64,000 nucleotides of DNA from Eledone cirrhosa (taxonomy: Eukaryota > Mollusca > Cephalopoda > Octopoda > Eledonidae), in contig OZ024743.1 of assembly GCA_964016885.1 (NCBI GenBank), forward strand, positions 170,395,333-170,459,332, given 5' to 3'. The position numbers and the translations under genes are program-made. The notes beneath the pieces are model-generated. The model did not search any database. It saw only the letters and a program-made list of their open reading frames with translations, and had not been told where the DNA came from. Of the stretch, positions 32,129 to 42,889 are shown piece by piece. The number at the start of each line of letters is the position of its first letter. The first letter of the stretch is position 1.

Positions 32129-32183
32129 ACACTATGCATATTTGAGCCAGGTTGTGTAAAAACCTGGTGACATCTTCAGGTGT
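32129..32183 (-). ncRNA. Hammerhead-like motif, family 7
   Basis: Minus strand: helix I ACAC, core CTGAAGA, helix II CCAGGTT-TTTACAC-AACCTGG (7 bp), CAA (consensus GAA), helix III ATATGCAT (contains palindrome ATGCAT), A, then GTGT complementary to ACAC. Two core positions deviate, so cleavage is doubtful, but all three helices are present. Confidence 0.5.
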
Positions 32184-32267
32184 ATATTGTGTACTATATA
32201 TATAAACAAATATCTACTTAAGAATTGGGAAAATTTGAAATGTGTGCTTAACAATGTAAATAACCAT

Positions 32268-32454
32268 AATTGTTTCTACTTTTGGCACAAGGCCAGCAAT
32301 TACCCAGTACATTACTGGTACTTTATTTTATCGACCCCGTAAGGATGAAAGGCAAAGTTAACCTCGGCGGGATTTGAACTCAGATCGTAAAGGGACATAA
32401 TTATGCTGGAAAGCATGTCCGACCTTCTACCGATACTGCCAATCCACCGCCCCT
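32268..32454 (+). mobile_element. Cephalopod SINE with 10-bp target duplication
   Basis: Complete copy. AAATAACCAT lies directly before and after (32258-32267 and 32455-32464). It inserted next to the family 7 repeat. Confidence 0.95.
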
Positions 32455-33311
32455 AAATAACCATGATAGTTGCTCATAATAACCATAATGATAGTAGCTG
32501 AAAAAATTGGGTAAATTATCCTTGGAGATGGAAGAAAGTCAACAGAGGCACTAGGATGCAGATGCTTCAAATTTTATATATAACAGTGCACCCCTGGTTC
32601 TCGTGGTCCTGGCATTTGCGGTTCCGGTTATTCACGAAATTTTTCTTAGAACCTAACTAATAATTGTTTGTGGAAAACCACTACATATTCGTGAAATCGT
32701 AAATATCTTTTGTGATTTTTTAATGGCTCTTTTCGTGGCAATCTATATTTTTCATGTTTTTAAAAGCTAAATTATTAATAACTGTATACCGTATTTACCA
32801 ACCTACATTTTATGTTATATTTTAATGTTTATAGGCATTTTTATGGACCATGTCCAATATTCATGGTTTTTCACTCTTCGCGGGTGCTCTAGGAGTGTAA
32901 CCCCCATGAATTATAGGGGACAAGTGTATATATATATCCAAAATGGCTGACTGAATATGTACATGTGTGTTTTTTCTCAGTTTTTTGTCTGTTCCTTCCT
33001 CTTCTCACTTTCCATCTTTCTATTTCATCTTTTATTTCTTATTCTATCTTCTGATGAAGAATTAGTGTTTGAAACATAAAAACTCTTTTCCTATTATTTC
33101 AAGATTTAAACTAATATATTTCTTCATTGTACTGTGTTGTTTGCTTTGTTATTTCTGTTTACATTTTACATACACATATTTATATAAACAGAAGCATATT
33201 AACAATATGCTTCTATATGGCACAATTCCACCTCTAATGCTTGTACTTATACATTTCTCATTAGTTATGCAAATCACTTGCTTAATATTTTCTATGTTAA
33301 ATTCACTCTTT
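32455..33311. other. Intergenic, PLE-like relic near 33050
   Basis: No gene. TTCTGATGAAGAATTAGTGT then TTGAAACATAAAAACTC near 33050-33090 matches the layout at 44068 (CTGATGAAGGACTAGTGTTC GAAACG) and a weaker copy near 20285. Confidence 0.45.
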
Positions 33312-33316
33312 GAAAG

Positions 33317-33572
33317 TGTTGTATTCCTCTCGGTACTCGCAAAGAAAACACGAGTTATATCAAATAATTTGTGTATTGTGCAAATCAACCAGTAGCAGAA
33401 TAACATAAAGTAAGTAAGTAGTCTGTGACCGAGTTTTTAATACCAACGCTGACTGACTGCCCAGGTCACGTGATTCATATGCAAATGTGTGAGCACGTGT
33501 AAATTGAACAAATCAAATTTAACAGTCCATACAACAATGAGGTTGTGAGTTCGATTCATAGTCCATACAACA
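33317..33572 (-). repeat. Gypsy 3' LTR
   Basis: 256 bp, TGTTGTAT...ATACAACA. It lacks a stretch of about 18 bp (AAAACGCCCCTCCTCACA) present in the other LTR and differs at few other places. Confidence 0.95.
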
Positions 33573-33582
33573 CCTCCCCACC
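33573..33582 (-). promoter_or_regulatory. Polypurine tract of the Gypsy element
   Basis: GGTGGGGAGG on the minus strand directly before the 3' LTR, the expected primer for plus-strand DNA synthesis. Confidence 0.7.
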
Positions 33583-33606
33583 GAAATTGATGCGACAAAA
33601 GAAGCA

Positions 33607-34998
33607 TCAACAGCAAAGTCTCTCTGGGGGTTTACGAGTTCTCTTGGACCGTCTTCGATTGTCTGGTCCATACTCTGGAACGGGCAACAAGGTCTTGGGT
33701 CTGGTCTGTCTTGGAGTTAGTGGCACGATTTCCGAGATCTCCATCGGGTGATCTGTTGCAAATTCAAAAACAGTGTCTACTGCATCACCAGGTTCATTGT
33801 CTTCCTCAGTAGTGTACCACGGTTGCAGCTGTTCCCAGTGTCGTCTCCACACCGGGCCATGAGGTATGACCTTAACGTTGAAGCAGCGAGTACCCAATGA
33901 CTTCTTAATGATTGCTGGTACCCATCGAGGATCTTTGTCTCGGCGAGGTCCGTAGTACAGTGCATACACATGATCTCCAGCCTTGTACTGCCTGGTAACC
34001 TTAGCGACACCTGCCGAGTCCGGAGTCATCTGAGACTTATATGCTTCCTTAGACTGCTTGCCTTGAGCGATGTGTGCTGGCGAGGGCAGCAGAGAATCAA
34101 TCCTTGTCCATATCTGCCGGTGATTCAAAAGTTCACTCAGAGAGAATCCACTGGATGTCGGTGTTCTCTGGTACTGCATCAAGAACTCTTGAAGTGCTCG
34201 CTTCGGCGGAAGAGAAGTCTTCCTCAGAGCTTGTTTGAAGGTCTGCACCAAACGTTCCGCTGCTCCGTTGGCAGCTGGGTGGTAAGGTGCCCCTGTCAGG
34301 TGCGTGATCCCACGTTCTTTGCACCAGCTCTGGAACTCCTCAGAAATAAAAGTTGGTGCATTATCGGTGACTAGCGTGTGAGGAAATCCGAAGTGCGCAA
34401 AGTCTTCTTCAAGCAGATCTAAAGTGGCTCTGGAGGACGTGGATGACGTAGGATGAATGCATGGATACTTGGAATAAGCATCCATGATCACCAACCAATT
34501 ACTGCCCATGAAATTTATTGCGTGGTCCAGGTGTAAGCGGCTCCACGGCTTTTCAGGTAACATCCATGGGTGAACTGGAGACTTGGATGGCTGGTTTTGA
34601 TGTTCACCACACAAATCACATTGTCGACTGGTTTTCTCTATAGCAGCATCGATACCAGGCCAATAAACAGCAGTTCTTGCCAATTGTTTCATGCGCTCCA
34701 TGCCAAAGTGTCCGAGATGCAGAAGATTGAGAATCTTTGGCTGTAAGCTATGTGGAATCACAACTCTCGATCCATGGATAAGGCATCCGTGGCAGATACT
34801 GAGTGAATCCGATAACTTCCGGAACTTATTGACTTCGTCATTGATCTCAGTATTCTTTGGTGGCCAGCCTTCACGGACGTAGCGTATCACTGTAGATATC
34901 ACTGGATCTTTCCCTGACTCTTGACGGAGGACGTTAGCATCGATAGGTTGGACTTGAAGACAGAGCTTTGATGGCGCACACCATGTCCATGTCTTCAC
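33607..34998 (-). pseudogene. Gypsy integrase
   Basis: 463 codons without a stop. Residues about 75-140 form the HHCC zinc domain ('LLHLGHFGMERMKQL ... CDLC'). The catalytic core has 'LHLDHAINF' (D), 'LVTDNAPTF' (D) and 'GAAERLVQTF' (E), the DDE triad. After it comes a GPY/F-like module ('GDHVYALYYGPRRDKDPRW ... HWEQLQPW') and a basic end 'RRRSKRTRKPPERL'. The N-terminus starts inside what should be RNase H/RT sequence and overlaps the preceding frame by 65 bases in another phase, so it cannot be made as one Pol product. The integrase itself looks intact. Closest in style to 'K02A2.6-like' Mag-lineage proteins. Confidence 0.9.
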
Positions 34999-36385
34999 GG
35001 CGACATCTGAGTCCTTTGTCGCACAGACGTGTGAGCAGACACTTTAGGTTGTTCAGGTGATCGTTTGCATCTTTCCCACTGACGAGCATGTCGTCCTGGA
35101 AGACGGCCACACCAGGTAGATCTTGAGTCAGGTTTTCCATGATCTCCTGAAAGTAACCAGGTACTGACTTGATTCCGAAGGGGAGTCGTTCCTGCAGGAG
35201 CACCCCACGGTGAGTGCTGAGTGCAAGCCTGCGTTGACTTTCTGGAGCCAGCTTGATCTGATTATAGGCGTCAGCAAGATCAATCTTTGTGTATCCGAAT
35301 CCACCTCCGAGCTTCTGCATCAGTTCCTCTGGGAGTGGCATTGGATGACGATGATCTGCAAGTTGGTCATTAATTCCCACAGAGTAGTCACCACAAATCC
35401 GTAGTTTGGGCTTCAGGTTGCCTGAAGTATGTGCTTTACGAATCGGTACCACTGGCGTTCCGTATTCGTTGAACTGTACTGGCTTCCAGATTCCTTTGGC
35501 GATGCCTTCTTCGTAACCTTTGGCCAGGTCATCACGAAGAGCAAACGGGACCGGGCGTGCCTTGTGAAAGACCGGTGTCGCGTCCGACTTGAACTTCACT
35601 TCCAGTTCGAAGTCATTAAGACATCCCAATTCTTGCTTGAAGAGATCTGGGAATTCATCACACATGTTGTGACAATCTCGTTGCATGGAAATATAGGGCT
35701 CATTTGAGGTCTTTGGATGCATCACTTCTGCACCCTCACTCTTGGCCTGGCTGTCTATGCTTTTCAATCCTAGAGCATTGTCCACGGAAATTCCCAGAGT
35801 CTGGATAGCGTTTCGTCGCAGCAAATTAAGATCAGGCATCTTGGTGACGATGTAGGGTATTGAATTCCGTTTACCGGTCGTTGGATCCTTGGTTTGGCCC
35901 ATGAAAGTTCCCAGAACGGGCAGGTCGTGCTTGCTGGCTGATTCAAACCGATGTTTGACATCTTGCAGCTTCGGTTTTCCTAATTGTTTCCAAACTGACA
36001 AGGAAACAAAATTGCCTGTAGTAGCTGTGTCCAATTCCATTGTGAAAAGTCTGTTCTGGATTGTTATTGGCACATTCAAACTATGAGTATCGTGGGGAAC
36101 TTCACCAAGGATCGCCTTGACTAGCTCAGCTTTCGTGATTCTTTTCACGTAATTCTGTGAGCGATGATTACGTTGCTGATGTTGTTTCTTTCTACACACC
36201 GCTTGCAAATGTCCCTTTTTGTCACAAAAAAGACATTTGGCTTCTTTGAAGGGGCAGTCTGTCGCTTTGTGGGCCTTTCCACATCGGTAGCACATCTCCT
36301 GGTCTGTGGAATAAGACTGCTGATGGTTCTTTTGCCGCATCAATTTCGGTGGGGAGGTGTTGTATGGACTGTGAATCGAACTCAC
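34934..36385 (-). pseudogene. Gypsy nucleocapsid-protease-RT, chimeric N-terminus
   Basis: The first ~20 codons are the antisense of the LTR edge and polypurine tract, not gag. Then a CCHC knuckle 'CYRCGKAHKATDC' with a second 'CLFCDKKGHLQAVC', a degenerate protease ('MELDTATTGNFVS' where DTGA is normal), and RT: 'KLRICGDYSVGINDQL', 'YTKIDLADAYNQIKL' (motif A), 'LPFGIKSVPGYFQEIM', 'VAVFQDDMLVSG' (motif C, FQDD). The RT ends in the palm: thumb and RNase H are deleted and the frame shifts to the integrase. A non-autonomous relic. Confidence 0.9.
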
Positions 36386-36410
36386 AACCTCATTGTTGTA
36401 TGGACTGTTA
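36311..36410 (+). repeat. Inverted copy of the Gypsy PPT/LTR junction
   Basis: 36358-36410 is an exact inverted copy of the outermost 53 bp of the LTR (36869-36921). The adjoining 36311-36357 is an inverted copy of the internal 3' end with the polypurine tract (33573-33620), with a few changes. It sits where the capsid gene should be. Confidence 0.9.
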
Positions 36411-36429
36411 AGTTTATTGGTGTCGCTAA

Positions 36430-36590
36430 TAAACTCTGTTGTTCAGAATCTCGAGCACCAAACAGTTTTATCAGTGTCCATATCTTTCTTGTGTTGTTGC
36501 ATTTGTTGTTCCTGTTGTTGCATTTGTTGTTCCATCTGTTCTCTAAACAACTTTATTAATTCGCTGTTTGTTGTTCCGCCATGTTTTTGT
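36430..36590 (-). pseudogene. Gypsy gag N-terminal remnant
   Basis: Begins 'MAEQQTAN' and continues after a frame change as 'ELIKLFREQMEQQMQQQ ... HKKDMDTD', a Gln-rich coiled-coil-like start typical of Mag-type Gag. It then meets a stop. The capsid fold is missing. Confidence 0.65.
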
Positions 36591-36619
36591 GATAAACAAT
36601 TTCCCGGCAATGTAGGTAA

Positions 36620-36640
36620 ATCCTATCGGCGACGCCAATA
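36620..36640 (-). promoter_or_regulatory. Putative primer-binding site
   Basis: ATTGGCGTCGCCGATAGG on the minus strand just inside the 5' LTR. TGGCGTCGCC would pair with a tRNA 3' end in CCA; the tRNA species is not decided here. Confidence 0.5.
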
Positions 36641-36645
36641 AACTC

Positions 36646-36921
36646 TGTTGTATTCCTCTCGGTACTCGCAGAGAAAACACAACGAGTTATATCAAATAAT
36701 TTGTGTATTGTACAAATCAACCAAAACGCCCCTCCTCACAGTAGCAGAATAATATAAAGTAAGTAAGTAGTCTGTGACAGAGTTTTTAATACCAACGCTG
36801 ACTGACTGCCCAGGTCACGTGATTCATATGCAAATGTGTGAGCACGTGTAAATTGAACAAATCGAATTTAACAGTCCATACAACAATGAGGTTGTGAGTT
36901 CGATTCACAGTCCATACAACA
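36646..36921 (-). repeat. Gypsy 5' LTR
   Basis: 276 bp, TGTTGTAT...ATACAACA. On the minus strand it starts TGTTGTATGGACTG. The same 14-bp motif occurs twice within the first 53 bases, so the LTR edge is itself a small direct repeat. Confidence 0.95.
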
Positions 36922-37005
36922 GAAAGTTTGCCTTTATTTTTGCTATTTTCATTGATGTGTTAAGAAAATCAATATTTCTCTCTATTTTTTCCTTGAAGAA
37001 ATAAT

Positions 37006-37092
37006 TGTTTCTACTTTAGGCACAAGGCCAGCAATTACCCAGTGCATTACTGGTAATTTTATTTTATCGACCCCGTAAAGATGAAAGGCAAA
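37006..37092 (+). mobile_element. Truncated SINE with perfect target duplication
   Basis: From TGTTTCTACTTTAGGCACAA to GATGAAAGGCAA, flanked by GAAGAAATAAT on both sides (36995-37005 and 37093-37103). The duplication proves that the short form inserted as such; it did not lose its end later. Confidence 0.9.
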
Positions 37093-37103
37093 GAAGAAAT
37101 AAT

Positions 37104-37651
37104 GACCTGTATTTTGGTGCCACCTAAATTATTGATTTTTTATATTTGACCAATTAACTCATCAATTCCATGTGCCAACACTAAGCTTGCCCCCATTGAA
37201 ACATTTGCCGAGATTAATGAAATTTGATTAACAACTTCATCTACCAGTACCTCAACCCTTTAGACTATACCTTGGACTTGGATTCCTGCATGTATATCTA
37301 TTTATCTAGCTCTTTTGCTTTGTGCATGAACATAAATAAATAATATAATATATCAGCTCTCATCCCTGATTGAGCACTGATTCTTTTTTCATTTTTCACA
37401 CCTATGTATATTTTCTGTATACAGCTTCCTTTGTTTCCTATTTTCATTTTCTTTTTTGTTTTCTTATGCACAGTCTGTCTTCCATTGGCCTTCAATATTT
37501 GAAATTTTTATTTGTTTTATTATTTTTGTTTTTCCCTTTTTTAATTTTTTTATTGCTTGTCTCACTAGTTCTTTTGAGTACTCGATACTTCCCCTAGTCT
37601 GTCATGGCTTACTAGCTCTATACGGACGTTTACATTGATTAAATATATATA
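37104..37651. other. Intergenic AT/T-rich DNA
   Basis: TTTT/TTTC-rich sequence. No gene. Confidence 0.5.
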
Positions 37652-38010
37652 TATATCATCATCATCATCATTACCGTTTAACGTCCATTTTTCCACGCTA
37701 GCATGAGTTGGATGAGTTGCACAGTTGTGAGAAATGCCAGGTCAGGTGACCATGTCTTGTTCATACAGACGGGATTTTGGCTTGGTTTCTACAGCTGGAT
37801 GCCTTTCCTAATGCCAATCTCATTTACAGTGAGTACTGGGTGCTTTTTTTGTCATGACACCTACATGATCACTTTACAGTCTGGGCTGGAGGCTTCAGTA
37901 GATGTATGCTTCAGACTGTCCTCATAGGAGATGTATGGGAGGGTGGGGTGCTGCTTACTATATATATGTTCAACTTCAACCTGTGCCCTTGGGAAGGCGG
38001 GTCTTATATG
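37652..38010. repeat. ATC-headed dispersed repeat
   Basis: (ATC)5, TTACCGTTTAACGTCCATTT, CGCTAGCATGAGTT, GCTGGATGCCTTTCCTAATG, AGTGAGTACTGGGTGC and CATGATCACTTTACAGTCTG. Nearly full length. Confidence 0.85.
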
Positions 38011-38532
38011 CATGTATGTGTGTGTGTGTGTTGGCAATTACATGAAAAACCAGCATGCAACTTATTGACAAGTATATTTGGCATTATATATATATATATC
38101 TGTGTGTGGTGTGTGTATCTGTTTATGTATGTATGTGTGTGTGTGAGAGAGACAACTCATTCACTGTTACACTTGCATATACATAAGTATACCAATCATA
38201 GAAATTGTTTACTATAAATTTGGTATTTTGGGTTATATTTTTATATAGTGGCAGGGAAGAGGAGGGCCCCCTGGGTAAATACTATGGCTGATACTCTATT
38301 GAGTGTTGTGCATATGTATGTAGGTGTGTATGTGTATGTCAGTTGTAAGGACGATGTGTATGTATATGTGTGTGTAAAAGAGAGAGAAGAGAGAGAGAAT
38401 AAATGTGTGTAATTTTATATATGTAAGGAATATGTGTATGGCTGGGCAGGGAGAAATAGAGTGGGGTGTATGTGTATGTGTAAGATGCCATGTTATAGAG
38501 CCTCACTTAGCAACACTGTTTTGGTCTGCTAA
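38011..38532. repeat. TG-rich microsatellite region
   Basis: GTGTGTGT, TATGTATG and GAGAGA short repeats with unique DNA between. No gene. Confidence 0.7.
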
Positions 38533-38636
<104 letters not shown>

Positions 38637-38819
38637 AGCAGTAGTGAGTGAGGGAACAGCTTTAGAGCATTGAAGAAGAAAAGAAGGATAAGGCGAGGAG
38701 GAAGAAATAGAAGAATAATTCAAAGTTTTGGTGTGTGTAGAGAAGGAATAGGAACAAAATCAGAAAGTGTATTTCGCTGTAGAAGCTAGAAAACAAAAAA
38801 GAACAAAAATGTGTATTAG

Positions 38820-39015
38820 AAATAGCAGCTGTGTCTCCCCCAAACAACACTCTACTAAGGAAGAATGATACATTGGATGGACTATGATTGTGGATCCTTC
38901 CTTATATACACTGTACCTGAAAAAAGAAAGATGGGATGGTCATGGCGGGAACAACTTCAATCATAAGTCTGTTAGATCAGGGTTGACTTGGGATTAAATT
39001 ACTACACATGTATAT
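38820..39015. repeat. Dispersed repeat related to 19480 and 24160
   Basis: CATTGGATGGACTATGATTG, GGTCATGGCGGGAACAACTT, AATCATAAGTCTGTTAGATC and GGGATTAAATTACTAC match in order the copies near 19550-19680 and 24160-24235. Confidence 0.6.
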
Positions 39016-39589
39016 CCTCTGCTAGAAAGTTTGATTTCTAATTAAGTACACACACACATGCATACAGCATTTTTCAGAAAGTTAAATTTCTAATCAAGCC
39101 CACACACACAGTCCAGGCTGTATATTCCTTTCCCTCATTAACAAATTAATCGTTCCCCTTCACTTCTTTCAGTAACTTCAAATAATACTTATCCCCCTCT
39201 TCCTCCTTAATACTACCAATATTATTATGGTTGTTATTAATTTTACTTACTCTACTTCATCATTTTTATCTTTGACTTTGCCTGTTAATCTCCCCTCTTT
39301 CCCTCTTTCTCTTCCTATCTTCTGTTTCACCATTTCCATTCTTTACTTTCACTTGTCCTTTCTGGAACTGATAGACAAAAATAGATTTTAAAAATATTTC
39401 TTTATTCTTTATCCACATCCCTTTTCCCCCTTTTTTCCACACATACACATTATATATTAAATGTAATTTCTAAGTCGTCTATTAATCACCATCATCATTG
39501 TCATCATACTGTATTCATTTCCTATTTTTCCTTCCACTTCAACCATTCACTTTCCTTCTTTCCTTACTCTCTCTCTCACACACACACAC

Positions 39590-39666
<77 letters not shown>

Positions 39667-40680
39667 GTACCAGCTTTCACATATGTGTAGCTATCACTTA
39701 GCCCTGGCATTGATGCGCATCAAATCTTCTGTGGAATGTTACCTACTGTCAGTTGTCTTTCTATCCAGGAGGCAGGTGTTTGGTTCATTCACAAACTAAT
39801 GAATCTGATTGTCTATATGTGCCTCTGTGCCAGTTTCAAGTGGTACAGTGCCTCCTGAAGAAGAGCAATGTAGTATTTCATTTAATTGTGTTATTTCATC
39901 ATGCAACCAAATGTACCTACATGCAAGTTAAACTCCTTTCTCCAACACACTCATATATACATTTACACAAACATTTATTCTGTGCCTGACTTAACACCAT
40001 CACCTGGCCCTTGAGTATCTTTAACCACTCTGTTGTAAGCATTCAGACTAGGTATACTTTATGGCTAACTCCACAGTCACAAGGACTCTAAAAAAGGACC
40101 ATGGATACAACCCTGTTTTCTCTGATAAAAAAAGACACAAATGAATCACCCTGCACACATACCACACTCACATATCTGCTCCCCCTCAAACACGAATCAG
40201 CACTTCACTTGTCCCTTAAAGATAATGTTATTCATTATGTTAATGAGAGAGCATCCAAATCATGGAGAGGGTTGTCGGTAATATATGTGCCATGCCCAGT
40301 AATATACTTAAGTCAATTATGTCAACAAAACTCTCCTGCGAAAAATTGGCTTTGGACTAATTAAGAAAGCAATTGTCAGGTTTCTTTTCCTTTCAATCTC
40401 TCACACATACACATACATAATTGTTCTCCCATACACATATACATACTTACAAACATACATACGCACATTCATTCATACACATACATATATACACATGTAT
40501 ATATTCATACATATCCACAGATGTGTATTTGCATGTGTGATAACATGTTATCATTGGTATTTTCATAATTTATCAACATGACAACACGTGCAGTTATCTG
40601 TTAACTTGTGCACCTCCCCATAAACACACACACCCACACATATAAATATATAATTGGCTGACATGCCAATCTTACCTTTC
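39016..40680. other. Intergenic with (TA)n tract
   Basis: CT-rich sequence, (TA)37 at 39592-39664, CACACA and ACATAC repeats. No gene supported. Confidence 0.5.
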
Positions 40681-40710
40681 ACACCTCCATCCCAATCCAC
40701 AAGGACAACA

Positions 40711-40825
40711 ATGAATTCTTTGGATTATCCTTACCGGTGGTGTAGGAGTTTTAGTGAACGTGTCCGCAAATGTGGAGAAACTTACGCGGCAAAGTTCCAA
40801 AGGCAGAGACAATATAAGCTAGCAG
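40711..40825 (+). CDS. Possible first coding exon of a host gene
   Basis: ATG in a good invertebrate context (GACAACAATG) opens 38 codons, 'MNSLDYPYRWCRSFSERVRK' and further to 'RQRQYKLA', followed by CAG|GTATAT, a normal splice donor in phase 1. Upstream is a pyrimidine-rich stretch with CACAAG|G, so it could also be an internal exon. Codon use and G+C differ from the TA-rich flanks and it matches none of the repeats seen here. The downstream exon would be outside the window or unseen. I do not recognise the protein. Confidence 0.3.
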
Positions 40826-41040
40826 GTATATATATAAATATTTGTTTGTATATATATATATATATATATATAAATGTATTTGTTTGTATGCATGTATATA
40901 TATGCTTGTGTATGTGTGGATGTGTAGACCCTATATAGGGAATGTTTTTAAATGAAATTCTTGTGTATTTTCAGAGATTTAAGAGTGAAACTTGAGTCAA
41001 ATAACTGACTCCTAATTACATTATGTTAGCTGTTATTTTG

Positions 41041-41206
41041 TGTGTGTGTATATATGTATATATATATATATATAAATATAATAAATATTAATAATCAACC
41101 AGCATTCGTATTGAAACATGTTAAAGAATGAACTTTTGATAAAATTCTTCACTTCATGCCTAATGTTTGTTTTTCCTATACATTTAAATATATATATATG
41201 TATATA

Positions 41207-41278
<72 letters not shown>

Positions 41279-41279
41279 G

Positions 41280-41348
<69 letters not shown>

Positions 41349-41440
41349 GACATACATATATGTATATGTGTATATATGTATGTTTGTATACATGTATGTA
41401 TATGTATATATGTATTTACATATGTATATACATATATGTA
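41041..41440. repeat. (TA)n/(TATG)n microsatellite
   Basis: Two long TA runs separated by an exact duplicate of TATACATAGACATACATATA, ending in TATG/TATAC repeats. Confidence 0.95.
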
Positions 41441-41559
41441 AGCATCTTGTATTCATCCCCCTGGCTCTACTGAGTACATTTTATTGTGGTATAAGCACTA
41501 GGTAGGTTGCAATGTTCTCACACACACTCATCAGGGATTACCTCTTCAACATATAAGTA

Positions 41560-41650
41560 TTATTGTTAGCTGTGGCAGCATTTTTACATCTGTTTTTTTC
41601 CATGCTGGCATGGGTTGAAGAAAATTTCCTCAGTTTCTGTCTTACAAATT
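41560..41650. repeat. ATC-headed repeat, old fragment
   Basis: TTTTTACATCTGTTTTTTTC CATGCTGGCATGGGTTGAAG matches the start of the family. No ATC tract remains. Confidence 0.5.
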
Positions 41651-41927
41651 CATTCAAAAGGCATTTATCATTCCAAGGCTATTGTAGAAGGTATTTGCCT
41701 GAGATGCCACTGGGAATGAATGTTGTGATTCAAATTTCCTAACCACAGTCATGCCTGCACCTTATATAGATTCCTTTCTAATAACATTTGATATCTATCT
41801 GTGGTGCTTTCTATCTCTTGCTTTTATGATGAGGCGAATGTTTTGTTAAATTATTCCCAGGCATAAACTACATACATATGTACATAGTTACTCAATCACA
41901 CTTACAAACATAAACATATGCAAATTA

Positions 41928-41966
<39 letters not shown>

Positions 41967-42020
41967 CAGCAGCAGTAGCAGTGGCAGCAGTAGCAACAGC
42001 AGCAGTAGTAGTAGTAGTAT
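41928..42020. repeat. (AGT/AGC)n trinucleotide array
   Basis: AGT repeats with interspersed AGC and GGC. The Val/Ala frame is meaningless. Confidence 0.95.
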
Positions 42021-42274
42021 ATTTACATTCACAAATCAAGTCTGTTTTGGTTTACACACATGATTTAGGTGTCTATTTGTGTTTGTGGGTTGGGGTGGGT
42101 GTTATTATGTATGTTAAGTTTATCAATTCTTATACAGAGATGCATTTTGAGTGAACATACATGCATACGTATTTGTATAAACATAACTATATATGTGTGG
42201 GGGGGGGGTGAGATACACACACACATATACAAATGTAGTGGTGATGATGATGGTAGTAATAATTACACAAGAGC

Positions 42275-42790
42275 TCAAAGTTTCCCTGCATTCTTTCTTG
42301 CCAGTTGGTGGGCTACTATCTTCTTCTTCTCCTCCTCCTGAGAGGGTCATGTTCCTCAAATACTCCTTCCAGTGGGTCCTGTCAGATCAACGTTTTCAAC
42401 TGATCCAACTGGATCTCCAAGTGAGACCAGCTGAGCTCATGGATGTTATCCAACCACCTTACTTGGGGTCTACCCCTGGGTCTCCTGCGAGTTGGTTTTG
42501 CCCGTAAAATCTGTCCAGTCATTCTTGCCTGAGACATTCAAATCACATGTCTATAATATCAGCCCTGTGGTCGCTCAATTCAAAGAAATAGCAGCTCTAC
42601 CTGGAGCAACTCTCTGATCTCTGAGCTACACACTCTATCGAGTAACGTTCCTCCAGAGACTTTTTGAAGGCACCCCCATTTCAACTGCTTGTATTTGTGA
42701 TCATATTCTTTCAGTCATTACCCAAGATTCATGACCATAGTTGGCATGACTACCGAATTGAAGATAACGAGTTTGGCTTTTATGCTTCTG
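42275..42790 (-). mobile_element. LINE C-terminal fragment, separate family
   Basis: The minus strand yields 'KAKLVIFNSVVMPTM' and, after stops, 'HVI*MSQARMTGQILRAKPT', 'RRPRGRPQVRWLDNIHELSW'. This is the 'PTLxYGSETW ... GRPRxxWxD' tail shared by many RTE/Jockey-like elements, diverged from LINE-A. No RT left. Confidence 0.6.
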
Positions 42791-42889
42791 CTTCAATGAA
42801 ACAGAATCACACATTTTCAAAAGTTCCTGTTTAAATTAAATCTTCCGACATAATTTTCATAAATTATGTATGGTGCGAATACCATCTAA

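Larger units (their letters stand above)
33317..36921 (-). mobile_element. Ty3/Gypsy (Mag-like) LTR retrotransposon, internally deleted
   Basis: Two LTRs (33317-33572 and 36646-36921) with TG...CA ends bound the element, and GAAAG on both outer sides is a 5-bp target duplication. On the minus strand: primer site TGGCGTCGCC eight bases after the 5' LTR, a gag N-terminal remnant, an inverted LTR/PPT piece, zinc knuckle, protease, RT, integrase, polypurine tract GGTGGGGAGG, 3' LTR. Most of the capsid and the entire RNase H are missing. At 3.6 kb it is well short of a usual 5 kb. Confidence 0.95.

Noticed and set aside
33545..33751. Plus-strand frame beginning 'MSSIHSPYN'
   Set aside because: Antisense through the Gypsy LTR edge and polypurine tract. 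It resembles the start of the pol frame only because that start is an inverted copy of this region.
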